Shown here: positions 8,140 to 14,542 of the stretch, piece after piece
How the letters are laid out: each line of letters starts with the position of its first letter
How positions within the stretch are numbered: the first letter of the stretch is position 1
Source: a virus
Strand: one strand, 5' to 3'
DNA: 33,759 nucleotides
Virus record (IMG/VR): IMGVR_UViG_3300029787_000179
Span: 1-33,759 of that record
Notes under the pieces: model-generated
What the model was told of the DNA's origin: nothing
What the model saw: only the letters and a program-made list of their open reading frames with translations
Databases searched by the model: none
Made by a program: the position numbers and the translations under genes

Positions 8140-8419
8140 TCCTCCAAAGACTACATATTATAATTATAAAGACCTACATGGCAAACAACATATCTTTACT
8201 ACAGATATATATAAATTAAAAGAAACAGATTATCATTATTGTTATGAGCATGATACACTACATAAGCTAGAAGTAAAGGGATATGCACAAACTACTATGA
8301 TGGTAGATTCTACTGGATCAAAACATTTTTACGAACACATGTTGGACAACTCTAATAACTGGTGTTATGTCCATAATCGATATGAATATGTAGAAGCCTT
8401 AAAAACGTTTCAAGAATAA
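8093..8419 (+). CDS. Predicted early phage lipoprotein
   Basis: This 108-aa product begins MKKSLSVLLLLIGCSNPP: two lysines, a short hydrophobic core and a canonical lipobox LIGC with Cys14. Signal peptidase II would cleave before Cys14 and lipidate it. Ser at +2 would favour the outer membrane under the E. coli rule. The mature part is about 95 residues, His/Tyr-rich, with no recognised domain. It is the first sizeable gene after the strong rightward promoter. Phage lipoproteins expressed early often block superinfection at the receptor or DNA-entry step, and that is my inference here. The AAAGG upstream is spaced loosely (16 nt), so translation may depend on the leader. Confidence 0.72.
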   Translation: MKKSLSVLLLLIGCSNPPKTTYYNYKDLHGKQHIFTTDIYKLKETDYHYCYEHDTLHKLEVKGYAQTTMMVDSTGSKHFYEHMLDNSNNWCYVHNRYEYVEALKTFQE

Positions 8420-8607
8420 CATATGCATACTTATACTAGCCAAAAGTAAAAAAACTCCATATAGCCGCAAATTTGGGACAAATAGAAGTATTCTAGTTTT
8501 ATAGTCATACCCATATTCTACACATACACTTCACAGCTGTAAAAATTGTACTATTTTGTGTGTAGTTCTTTTTTGCGTGCCGACCCCCCCCTCCCGATTT
8601 GTTTGGC

Positions 8608-8667
8608 TTTCGACTTTTTGGTTAGAAAATCGACTTTTTAGTTTATATTTCGACCAGCCAGTCTAAA
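8608..8667 (+). repeat. Three 20-bp spaced iteron-like repeats
   Basis: CGAC occurs at 8611, 8631 and 8651, exactly 20 bp apart. The first two units share CGACTTTTT-G/A-GTT, the third keeps only TTTCGAC, and a degenerate fourth (TTTCAAA) begins at 8668. Twenty bases is close to two helical turns, so bound proteins would line up on one face. This suits an initiator or repressor array. Confidence 0.5.
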
Positions 8668-8721
8668 TTTCAAACTCCAACTTCCGAAATAAAAAAATTC
8701 GGAGTCTAATTTCCGAGATAT

Positions 8722-8799
8722 TTAAAACTTCAGTTTTTTTTCTTTAATCCAGGCACCACGATCACGATGGGTCATCGATAGCCCAGGTTGATGGATCAT
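8722..8799 (-). other. GC-rich island with possible 25-aa minus-strand ORF
   Basis: Reading leftward from the ATG at 8799 gives 25 codons (MIHQPGLSMTHRDRGAWIKE at the start) to TAA at 8722. The codons cover the GC-rich island. No ribosome binding site is visible; a weak promoter-like TTGATC-17-TAATTT lies at 8874-8846. It may be a small protein, a structured RNA, a DNA site shared with the host or a foreign fragment. Confidence 0.25.
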
Positions 8800-8908
8800 A
8801 GCTTTTTTTTATTGATTTTTAATTTAAACTATTTTCGATTTAAAAAAATTATTTGTAAATTGCAGCATGATCAAAAATCAATTAATAACAAGATAAGGAA
8901 AAAACTAA

Positions 8909-9295
8909 ATGAAAATAATGACAAAAAAAGAGTTTGAAGCTACTAAAAAGAGTTTGTCTAAACTTGGAATGGTAGAAGCATTAAATCAATTAGATAAAGA
9001 CTTAGAAGCTGGTAGTATCAAGCTAGTAGAGAAAGCATCTAGGCAAGGTCACATAGACTTTATAGTAGACGAAGAGTTAAAAGATAAATTAATTAATCTA
9101 AGTAATGAACTTAGCGAATTAATTAATTTTGAATATGAAGTACCTAATCAATCTATGTTAAATAAAGGTGAACTAAATAAAATATCTAAGTTAAAAAAGG
9201 AACCTAGCAAAATTATTAGAAAGTCTACTAAGTATTCTATTAATATTGCAACTGAGCCAATTTTCTTAGATGAAAAAGGAAAAGAGATTAAATAA
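8909..9295 (+). CDS. Unknown 128-aa charged protein
   Basis: The product begins MKIMTKKEFEATKK, is rich in Lys, Glu and Leu, and looks helical in its first 85 residues (LINLSNELSELINFEYE). A basic patch (SKLKKEPSKIIRKSTKYS) follows. There is no signal peptide or membrane segment. AAGGA lies about 10 nt before the ATG. It is the last gene before the strong terminator at 9323, alone downstream of the long non-coding region. The repeats there could be its binding site if it is a DNA-binding protein, but no HTH is recognised. Family unknown. Confidence 0.7.
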   Translation: MKIMTKKEFEATKKSLSKLGMVEALNQLDKDLEAGSIKLVEKASRQGHIDFIVDEELKDKLINLSNELSELINFEYEVPNQSMLNKGELNKISKLKKEPSKIIRKSTKYSINIATEPIFLDEKGKEIK

Positions 9296-9322
9296 TTTTA
9301 ATCTAGCCTAAATAAAACAAAG

Positions 9323-9352
9323 AGCCTATCTATTTTTATAGATGGGCTTTTT
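9323..9352 (+). terminator. Intrinsic terminator
   Basis: An 11-bp stem (AGCCTATCTAT at 9323-9333 with ATAGATGGGCT at 9338-9348, one G-U pair) closes a TTTT loop and is followed by a T run to 9352. It ends the first rightward unit. A TATAAT at 9358-9363 just after it may be a -10 for the next genes, but the matching -35 is poor (TTTATA). Confidence 0.88.
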
Positions 9353-9392
9353 GCGTTTATATAATAATCTTATCTATAAAGAAAGTTTATCT

Positions 9393-9782
9393 ATGAAAAA
9401 AATTTATTTTGAAATAGAATATACTCTACAAAAGAAGTGGCTACTTTATCTAGAGGATAAAGAGATAGGTTCTTTTTCTAACCATAAAGAGTTAATAGAG
9501 CGTATTCTATATATACGAGACTTATGCAGTAGAGAGTCAGATTATATAGAGATATATAATAGAAACAATAGAAGTATCTACAAAGTAGACCAACATAGAC
9601 TAGGCGACTTGATAGTCAGGCTAGGTGGTCTATTTACAGATGGTGGAGATATGACAGATACAGAGTATCTAGTCAAACATACACTAAAGATACATAAGCA
9701 ACCAATCAAAACACATAGAGCAATTAAGCCTATAGATACCAAAGTTACCAGACCTATACTTAGAGAGGACAAAACTTGGTAG
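9393..9782 (+). CDS. Unknown 129-aa protein
   Basis: The frame is open from 9342, but an upstream start would lie in the terminator. ATG 9393, preceded by GAAAG, gives MKKIYFEIEYTLQKKW and is preferred. The N-terminal 60 residues look alpha/beta and the C-terminus is basic and Thr-rich (HKQPIKTHRAIKPIDTKVT), perhaps nucleic-acid binding. It opens a long row of small rightward genes with AGA-, CTA- and ATA-rich codons. No family is recognised. Confidence 0.65.
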   Translation: MKKIYFEIEYTLQKKWLLYLEDKEIGSFSNHKELIERILYIRDLCSRESDYIEIYNRNNRSIYKVDQHRLGDLIVRLGGLFTDGGDMTDTEYLVKHTLKIHKQPIKTHRAIKPIDTKVTRPILREDKTW

Positions 9783-9814
9783 ACAATCAATTAACATAGA
9801 GAGGAGTTATTACT

Positions 9815-10042
9815 ATGGCTGAAAGTGTGAGAGTAATGAACGCTCTAACTAAAGCTCAAGAGAGAGTAAAAGAGTTAGAAGAAAAAAAGAAGTCTATGCA
9901 ATTACGTATAGATAGACTAGAAGAACATAGAGATGGCCTGAGAGGGCAAGTAAGATATCTACAAGACAGACTATATAGAGTTAATCAATCTATGTATCAG
10001 AGATTCAAAGACTATATCAAAGATAAAATAGATCAATGGTAG
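9815..10042 (+). CDS. Small coiled-coil protein
   Basis: This 75-aa protein is almost entirely a predicted coiled coil: QERVKELEEKKKSMQLRIDR and later LRGQVRYLQDRLYRV show heptad leucines and alternating charges. GAGAGGAG at suitable spacing precedes the ATG. It may oligomerise or act as an adaptor inhibiting a host protein, as many small early phage proteins do; this is speculation from size and position. Confidence 0.7.
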   Translation: MAESVRVMNALTKAQERVKELEEKKKSMQLRIDRLEEHRDGLRGQVRYLQDRLYRVNQSMYQRFKDYIKDKIDQW

Positions 10043-10084
10043 ACAGATGCCCACATAGTAGAAAGTGGCAACTGGTAGAGTGGT

Positions 10085-10438
10085 ATGTCAAACACTTTAA
10101 TACGTCTAAGAGAGATGGAAACTCTAAGACAAAGAAACAACTCTATGCAATATGGTATAGAGAGAAAGAGAGAAATGTCTATGAAAGAAAATAAGATTGA
10201 AGAAGCTGTTCTTAATAATTTATTAATATGGGTAATGGCTGTTAAACATAGTAAGAAAGACTACCTAAATTCTCATGATAGACATAAAGATAAAGAGAAA
10301 AAGCTATTTGGAGAAATTCAACCTATATGTTCTCAAAGAGAGTATAAGAGATGTTGCGACCCAATAGTTAATAAGATGTATGGTTCTATAGAAGCTCTCA
10401 TAGAGATAGAAGAAGAGATAAAGAAAAGGACTGAGTAA
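10085..10438 (+). CDS. Unknown 117-aa protein
   Basis: The product is basic and Arg/Met-rich at the N-terminus (RLREMETLRQRNNSMQYGIE), then mixed helical, ending in an acidic helix (EALIEIEEEIKKRTE). The ribosome binding site is modest (GGTAGAGTGGT), and later ATGs within the first 40 codons are possible starts. Its stop overlaps the next start as TAATG, so the two genes are coupled. No family is recognised. Confidence 0.6.
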   Translation: MSNTLIRLREMETLRQRNNSMQYGIERKREMSMKENKIEEAVLNNLLIWVMAVKHSKKDYLNSHDRHKDKEKKLFGEIQPICSQREYKRCCDPIVNKMYGSIEALIEIEEEIKKRTE

Positions 10439-10671
10439 TGGAAGAGAAAATAGACCCTAGAATAACTAATCTAATCAAAGCCTACGAGAAGACTCTAGAT
10501 AATATAGATCTGGATATAGAGAGAACTAAAGAGCAGATAGAAATAGAAGTAAAGTCAGAAGAAATGACAGATAAAGAAGCTAGAGTAGCTTTAGGATGGA
10601 TAGAAGCTTTAGAGTATGTATTAGTTTTAACCGAGAGAGAAAGAACACAAGGAGAAAAAATAATATGCTAG
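10438..10671 (+). CDS. Unknown 77-aa acidic helical protein
   Basis: The product (MEEKIDPRITNLIKAYEKTL at the start) is predicted to be nearly all helix with charged heptads (IDLDIERTKEQIEIEVKSEE), then an ALGWIEALEYVLVLTERE amphipathic helix. It is coupled to the previous gene by TAATG and overlaps the next by 7 nt. Function unknown. Confidence 0.65.
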   Translation: MEEKIDPRITNLIKAYEKTLDNIDLDIERTKEQIEIEVKSEEMTDKEARVALGWIEALEYVLVLTERERTQGEKIIC

Positions 10672-10817
10672 AATCAATTAAGCATTTACTAGGACTATGT
10701 GGAGAGCCACATGGTCTAGCACATATGCTATACGCATTTGGTGGTCTATTAGGTACAATATGCTATGGTATAATCAAGAGAACATTATGGTGGATAGAGG
10801 ATAACGTATGGATATAG
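10665..10817 (+). CDS. Small single-pass membrane protein
   Basis: The start is ATG 10665, since AAGGAG lies at 10649-10654; the frame also opens at 10596 but without support. The 50-aa product has one hydrophobic helix at about residues 20-38 (HMLYAFGGLLGTICYGIIK) followed by basic and aromatic residues. It probably sits in the inner membrane. Small early phage membrane proteins often affect superinfection or host physiology, but no family is recognised. Confidence 0.6.
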   Translation: MLESIKHLLGLCGEPHGLAHMLYAFGGLLGTICYGIIKRTLWWIEDNVWI

Positions 10818-10975
10818 AACAATTTGTTAACAAGTATAGAAGCAATATAGATAGCTACTTGGAAGAGAAGTATCCAAGATTTGAGAGAACAGATCAAGAG
10901 AGACAGCTGTTTGTAGAGAATGATGAGTATTTATATCTATGGGCAGTTAAAAAGGGATTATCTACGAAAGATTAG
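10808..10975 (+). CDS. Unknown 55-aa protein
   Basis: ATG 10808 lies inside the end of the membrane protein gene (10-nt overlap), suggesting coupling. The product starts MDIEQFVNKYRSNIDSYLEE, is charged and aromatic-rich and ends KKGLSTKD. The 134 nt after it, up to the amidotransferase, contain only two in-frame peptides of 15-16 codons that I do not call as genes. Confidence 0.5.
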   Translation: MDIEQFVNKYRSNIDSYLEEKYPRFERTDQERQLFVENDEYLYLWAVKKGLSTKD

Positions 10976-11109
10976 ATATGTATAAGATTTATAAAGAATT
11001 ACCTACAAAGAGAGAGGTAGTAGTATAGATGAAAAACAAACAACCAAGAATATTATCTAAAGGAGTATGCCTATGAGATAGTATTCTACAATCAAAGGAA
11101 GGAGAATAT

Positions 11110-12294
11110 ATGTGTGGTATATTTGGTTATGCAAAGCAGAGCAATGCACAGACAGACCAACAGATGGAGACCATCAACGTAGTTCTAAAAAACCTAGCTA
11201 GAGAATCAGAAGTCAGAGGTAAAGATTCTACTGGTATAGCAATTATCAGCGAGAATAAAAATCCTCTAGTATTCAAGTCTCTAAAGAAAGCTAGTAATCT
11301 AGTTAAGGACAAACACTATGGAAAGATTCAAGAGAGTATTGACAAAGAGACAGCGATAGTTCTAGGTCATACTAGATACGCTACTCACGGTACAGTATCT
11401 CTAAAGAACGCTCATCCATTTAGTTTTGGCTCTATTATTGGTACTCACAATGGTGTAATATACAATCATGAAGATGTCTCAGCATCTCTTAAAAGAGTGT
11501 ATGAGGTAGACTCACAAGCTGTGTTTGCTCTATTTGACCAGAATAGTAACTTACAAGAATGTCTAGACGAGATGTACGGAGACTACGCATTAGCATGGAA
11601 TAAAGATAACAAGAACACCTTGTATCTACTGAGAGAAGAAGGTAGACCATGCCATTACGTATACTGGAGTGAAGCTAAAGTTATGTTCTATGCATCTACT
11701 AAAGAGATACTAGAACAAGCTATACAGAAAAGCACTATGAGTAGACGTATAGATAAGCATACGATTGAAGTATACAATCACTTGCTCGATCTATACACGT
11801 CTGAGATACATACACTAGATGTGGATAAGTTATACACATTCGATACACACAAGTTTACAGACGAGTTAGTATACGAGACTAAAGACTATATCACAAACTC
11901 TATATCATATAACTACGTAAAAAGTAGAGGTGCCTGGGATTATGGTAGCTATGGTAGATATGGTGGTTATGGATATAATACTTGCGATGTAGATGATTAT
12001 ATGCTAGACGAGATTAGCTGTGATGGATGCGACGAGAAAACTCAGTACGTGGATATAATCTACAACGAAGATACTAAAGAGTATGTATGCTATGATTGTG
12101 AATACAAAGAGAATCCAAAACTAAACGTAGATGAAGCTTATATGGAAGGTATAGAGTGTAGCGACTGCAAGTCTTACGATGACAGCATATATAAAGTCAA
12201 TAAAGATTATATATGTGAAGATTGTTATTCTAAAGAAGACTCATCCAGAGAGGAGAGTTACGATGATAAACAGCAAAAATTCTTTCATCTCTAA
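11110..12294 (+). CDS. Class II glutamine amidotransferase with C-terminal zinc modules
   Basis: The N-terminal 240 residues are an Ntn-type glutaminase. They show nucleophile Cys2 exposed after Met removal (MCGIFGY), RGKDSTGI at 36-43, GHTRYATHG with R89, NAHPF at 100-104, HNG with N114-G115, and VDS with D134. It should release ammonia from glutamine. No synthase domain follows. Instead there is a Gly/Tyr-rich linker at about 272-290 and four CxxC pairs (304/307, 327/330, 350/353, 369/372), which look like two LIM- or treble-clef-like zinc modules. GGAGAATAT precedes the ATG. The amidoligase two genes on has similar Cys modules, so it is the likely ammonia or amine acceptor partner; this is inference. 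Confidence 0.9.
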   Translation: MCGIFGYAKQSNAQTDQQMETINVVLKNLARESEVRGKDSTGIAIISENKNPLVFKSLKKASNLVKDKHYGKIQESIDKETAIVLGHTRYATHGTVSLKNAHPFSFGSIIGTHNGVIYNHEDVSASLKRVYEVDSQAVFALFDQNSNLQECLDEMYGDYALAWNKDNKNTLYLLREEGRPCHYVYWSEAKVMFYASTKEILEQAIQKSTMSRRIDKHTIEVYNHLLDLYTSEIHTLDVDKLYTFDTHKFTDELVYETKDYITNSISYNYVKSRGAWDYGSYGRYGGYGYNTCDVDDYMLDEISCDGCDEKTQYVDIIYNEDTKEYVCYDCEYKENPKLNVDEAYMEGIECSDCKSYDDSIYKVNKDYICEDCYSKEDSSREESYDDKQQKFFHL

Positions 12295-12580
12295 AAAAGT
12301 AGCTATGATAGTTGGTATAGAAGATAGTATTAGATATCGTACCAAACTACAAGCTATGAAGAAGCTATACAAGAAAGCTAAGAACAATCCATTTACAGAT
12401 ACAGAGTCGTTTGATAGTTACATGAAGTTCATAGCTAACAAGATCAGAGAAGGTACAAGCGTAGACGTTCAATCAACAGAGCCAGAGGAGATATTCGATA
12501 CATTGAAGAAGATAGGTTGGCTCAGAGAGAGAAGCTACGCTAGTTTCTATATGATTACTACTAACAAAGCAATAGCTTAG
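12263..12580 (+). CDS. Unknown 105-aa protein between amidotransferase and amidoligase
   Basis: AGGAGAG at 12251 points to ATG 12263 rather than the more upstream frame opening at 12179. The gene overlaps the amidotransferase end by 32 nt. The product is basic and helical (LQAMKKLYKKAKNNPF, SYMKFIANKIREGT), then EPEEIFDTLKKIGWLRERS. There are no Cys modules. Its fixed place between two enzymes of one likely pathway suggests an accessory subunit or the substrate, but nothing in the sequence shows which. Confidence 0.7.
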   Translation: MINSKNSFISKKVAMIVGIEDSIRYRTKLQAMKKLYKKAKNNPFTDTESFDSYMKFIANKIREGTSVDVQSTEPEEIFDTLKKIGWLRERSYASFYMITTNKAIA

Positions 12581-12589
12581 GAGGTATGT

Positions 12590-13918
12590 ATGCCAGCTAG
12601 AATAAATACTAGAAGGATAGAAACCTTTGAATGTCATTGCTGTAGTGATACATATACAGTTAATAGTCTTGAAGCTAGAAAACAAGAAAGAGAAGGTACC
12701 TTAGAGCACCCCATTAGGCAGGTAAGAGATGTTAATATACACGGTCAAAGTTGGGAGATAATATGCAATGTCTGTTACGATGATGAAATAACAGAATGTG
12801 CTGATTGCTCTTGTAGTCTAGAAAGAGATAGTTCTTATACTTTCTATAGCGAAAATGGAGAAGCATACTGCGAAGATTGTTACTATGAAAACTATAGCCA
12901 TTGCGATGACTGTGGAGAAGAAGGTCATAGAGACTATATGATATACAGAGAAAGCAGAGAACAGATGTACTGTGAGAACTGCGATCCTGGAGATTCAGAT
13001 GATGTAGACCTATGGAGTTTCAATAGAATAAATAAGATAGAGTCTACAATACCAGAGACAGAGTCACGTAGGTTCGTAGGAGTTGAGATAGAGTGTTTAG
13101 TTGAGGATTCAGAGTGGTGGGATTATCATGATAATTATCCAGAGACATTCAGAGCTGTTAGCGATAGCTCTATAGAAAGAGTAGAAGATAGTAGTACAGT
13201 AGAGTTTGTACATAGAGCACCGATACAAGGTAGAAGACTTAAGAGGTCTATAGTTTCTATGTGTGATTATCTATCAGCCAATGACTTCTTTACTAATAGA
13301 AGCTGTGGTCTACACGTACACGTTGATGCTGCAGATATGGGTTATAGAGATCTTAAGTGGACTCTACTATTAGGTAAGTCTGTTCAAGACATTATCTATA
13401 AGATGATGCCAATGTCTAGACGAGATGGTAGATGGGCTAAGAGAATACCTATGAGTAGAGAGAGTATACTTAATATCTGTGATGACCATGACTTCGTAGA
13501 CCAATGGTACTCAGCCTGGGGCGTAGAACCTAGCTATGAGAAGTATAATAGCTCTAGATATTGTGGTATGAATATGCACTCTAGGATTATCAATGGCTCT
13601 ATTGAGTTTAGGTATCACTCTGGTACTATCAATAGAAACAAGATAATAAACTGGATTACTATATGCCAAGCGATAGTAGATACTGGTAGACTTCTAGGTA
13701 TGTATGGAGAAGCTAAATATATTGCTAACATTCCAGAAGAATATCATTATATAAAAGTACTAGCTAACCAGATCTCTGAGAGAGACTTAACCTATGGAGA
13801 GTTTTGTAAGTATCTTAGATTACCTCTTGAGGTAAAACAGCACACTAGGAAGAGACTAACTAAGTTCTACAACTCTGACTACAGAGAAGACTACGAGACT
13901 ATGCATTTCTACGTATAA
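12590..13918 (+). CDS. Amidoligase (glutamine-synthetase-fold COOH-NH2 ligase) with N-terminal zinc modules
   Basis: Residues about 160-420 match phage-type putative amidoligases. GVEIECL has metal-binding E166 and E168, SSTVEFVHRAP has E205, GLHVHVD has H242 and H244, and SIEFRYHSGTIN has E339 and R341. These enzymes use ATP to join a carboxyl to an amine. The first 135 residues hold repeated Cys pairs (C15/C18, C59/C62, C70/C73, C94/C97, C105/C108, C128/C131), probably several zinc modules that may choose the target. TAGGAGGT directly precedes the ATG. It lies in an operon with the class II amidotransferase. The substrate is unknown: phage protein, host protein or cell-wall peptide are all possible. 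Confidence 0.88.
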   Translation: MPARINTRRIETFECHCCSDTYTVNSLEARKQEREGTLEHPIRQVRDVNIHGQSWEIICNVCYDDEITECADCSCSLERDSSYTFYSENGEAYCEDCYYENYSHCDDCGEEGHRDYMIYRESREQMYCENCDPGDSDDVDLWSFNRINKIESTIPETESRRFVGVEIECLVEDSEWWDYHDNYPETFRAVSDSSIERVEDSSTVEFVHRAPIQGRRLKRSIVSMCDYLSANDFFTNRSCGLHVHVDAADMGYRDLKWTLLLGKSVQDIIYKMMPMSRRDGRWAKRIPMSRESILNICDDHDFVDQWYSAWGVEPSYEKYNSSRYCGMNMHSRIINGSIEFRYHSGTINRNKIINWITICQAIVDTGRLLGMYGEAKYIANIPEEYHYIKVLANQISERDLTYGEFCKYLRLPLEVKQHTRKRLTKFYNSDYREDYETMHFYV

Positions 13919-13934
13919 AAGAAAGGAGGTAGAG

Positions 13935-14171
13935 ATGAACGTAAAAGAATCGTTAGGAGATTACGAGAAAAAGATATTCGATAGATTCGGATATGATGTT
14001 AATAAATTAAATGATGAGCAGATAGAGATTATTCTACAGCCTCAATGGGCACCAGAAAACTTCTATCAAGATGGAGAGATAGATAGTAGAATGGCAGATA
14101 GGGTATGGCTTAAAAAGTTGATAACGCTCGGAGTTTATAATAGAAACTACGTTGAGTATATTCTAGGATAA
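13935..14171 (+). CDS. Unknown 78-aa acidic protein
   Basis: A strong AAAGGAGGT precedes the ATG. The product starts MNVKESLGDYEKKIFDRFGY, is acidic in its first half and has a WLKKLITLGVYNRNYVEYIL C-terminal segment. There are no membrane or Cys motifs. It follows the amidoligase by 16 nt and is probably in the same operon. Family unknown. Confidence 0.65.
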   Translation: MNVKESLGDYEKKIFDRFGYDVNKLNDEQIEIILQPQWAPENFYQDGEIDSRMADRVWLKKLITLGVYNRNYVEYILG

Positions 14172-14207
14172 AGATATACTAATATAAACAACAGAAAGGA
14201 GGTAGAA

Positions 14208-14393
14208 TTGGAAGAAGTAAAGTTAAAAAAGTTTGAAGTGTTTGCAACACAACTAGTAGACTGTGTGATCGAGATACAAGCTGAAACTAGAGATGATGCA
14301 ATGGAAGAAGCTACAAACATTAGCTGGGAAGAATGGAAAAGAGAATCGAACAGTCTAGATATATATGATGCTTTAGAGATAAAAAACAAATAG
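14208..14393 (+). CDS. Unknown 61-aa acidic protein with TTG start
   Basis: AAAGGAGGT at 14196-14204 fixes the start at TTG 14208, with no ATG nearby. The protein (MEEVKLKKFEVFATQLVDCV at the start) reads like a small beta-alpha domain. The pattern FEVFATQLVDCVIEIQAETR then DDAMEEATN resembles short phage proteins with a strand-strand-helix fold. It is the last gene before the divergent promoter pair, and its end would be covered by an antisense transcript from 14442. Confidence 0.65.
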   Translation: MEEVKLKKFEVFATQLVDCVIEIQAETRDDAMEEATNISWEEWKRESNSLDIYDALEIKNK

Positions 14394-14448
14394 TAATATA
14401 AATATATAAGTATATAATTATATATATATAGACCCAACCATTGTCTAC

Positions 14449-14477
14449 AATATACGGAGTTTAGTAAAGTTTGTCAA
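14449..14477 (-). promoter_or_regulatory. Leftward promoter pointing back into the amidoligase operon
   Basis: Minus strand TTGACA (14477-14472), 17-bp spacer, TATATT (14454-14449), identical in hexamers, spacer length and flanking C and AA to the three left-operon promoters. Predicted +1 is near 14442. No leftward gene of any size follows, only an ATG at 14441 with 7 codons. An antisense or regulatory RNA is therefore the likely product. Confidence 0.75.
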
Positions 14478-14490
14478 GAAAAAAAATATC

Positions 14491-14519
14491 TTGATATAAA
14501 ATATTTTTCTTTTTATATT
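14491..14519 (+). promoter_or_regulatory. Rightward sigma-70 promoter for the replication module
   Basis: TTGATA (14491-14496), 17-bp spacer, TATATT (14514-14519), ending 23 nt before the Cas4-like nuclease ATG. It is divergent to the promoter at 14449-14477. An overlapping alternative is TTGTCA (14471-14476) with TATAAA (14495-14500). It probably starts the recombination-replication block. Confidence 0.7.
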
Positions 14520-14542
14520 GTAGGCATGAGAAAGGATAACAT

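Larger units (their letters stand above)
8420..8908. other. 489-bp non-coding region, candidate origin or control region
   Basis: No convincing gene is seen on either strand. It contains a C-tract (eight C then TCCC, about 8584-8594), a set of 20-bp spaced CGAC repeats (8608-8667), a small CCGAA/TTCGG inverted repeat near 8685-8703, T- and A-rich tracts, and a GC-rich island at about 8749-8799 (roughly 55% GC in an AT-rich genome). Such a mix is common at phage origins, but no function is shown. It lies within the first rightward transcription unit. Confidence 0.5.

Noticed and set aside
8749-8799. GC-rich island as a prophage attachment site
   Set aside because: No integrase or repressor gene is visible in the window and no tRNA-like shape was seen, so an attachment role is not supported here.
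10976-11109. Two tiny frames (16 and 15 codons, ATG at 10978 and 11029) before the amidotransferase
   Set aside because: They are too short to support as genes. They may simply be chance frames in the leader.
14147-14437. 96-codon leftward frame after the antisense promoter
   Set aside because: It starts at TTG without a ribosome binding site, is antisense to two good genes and is very rich in Tyr, Ser and Ile, as expected for an AT-rich shadow.
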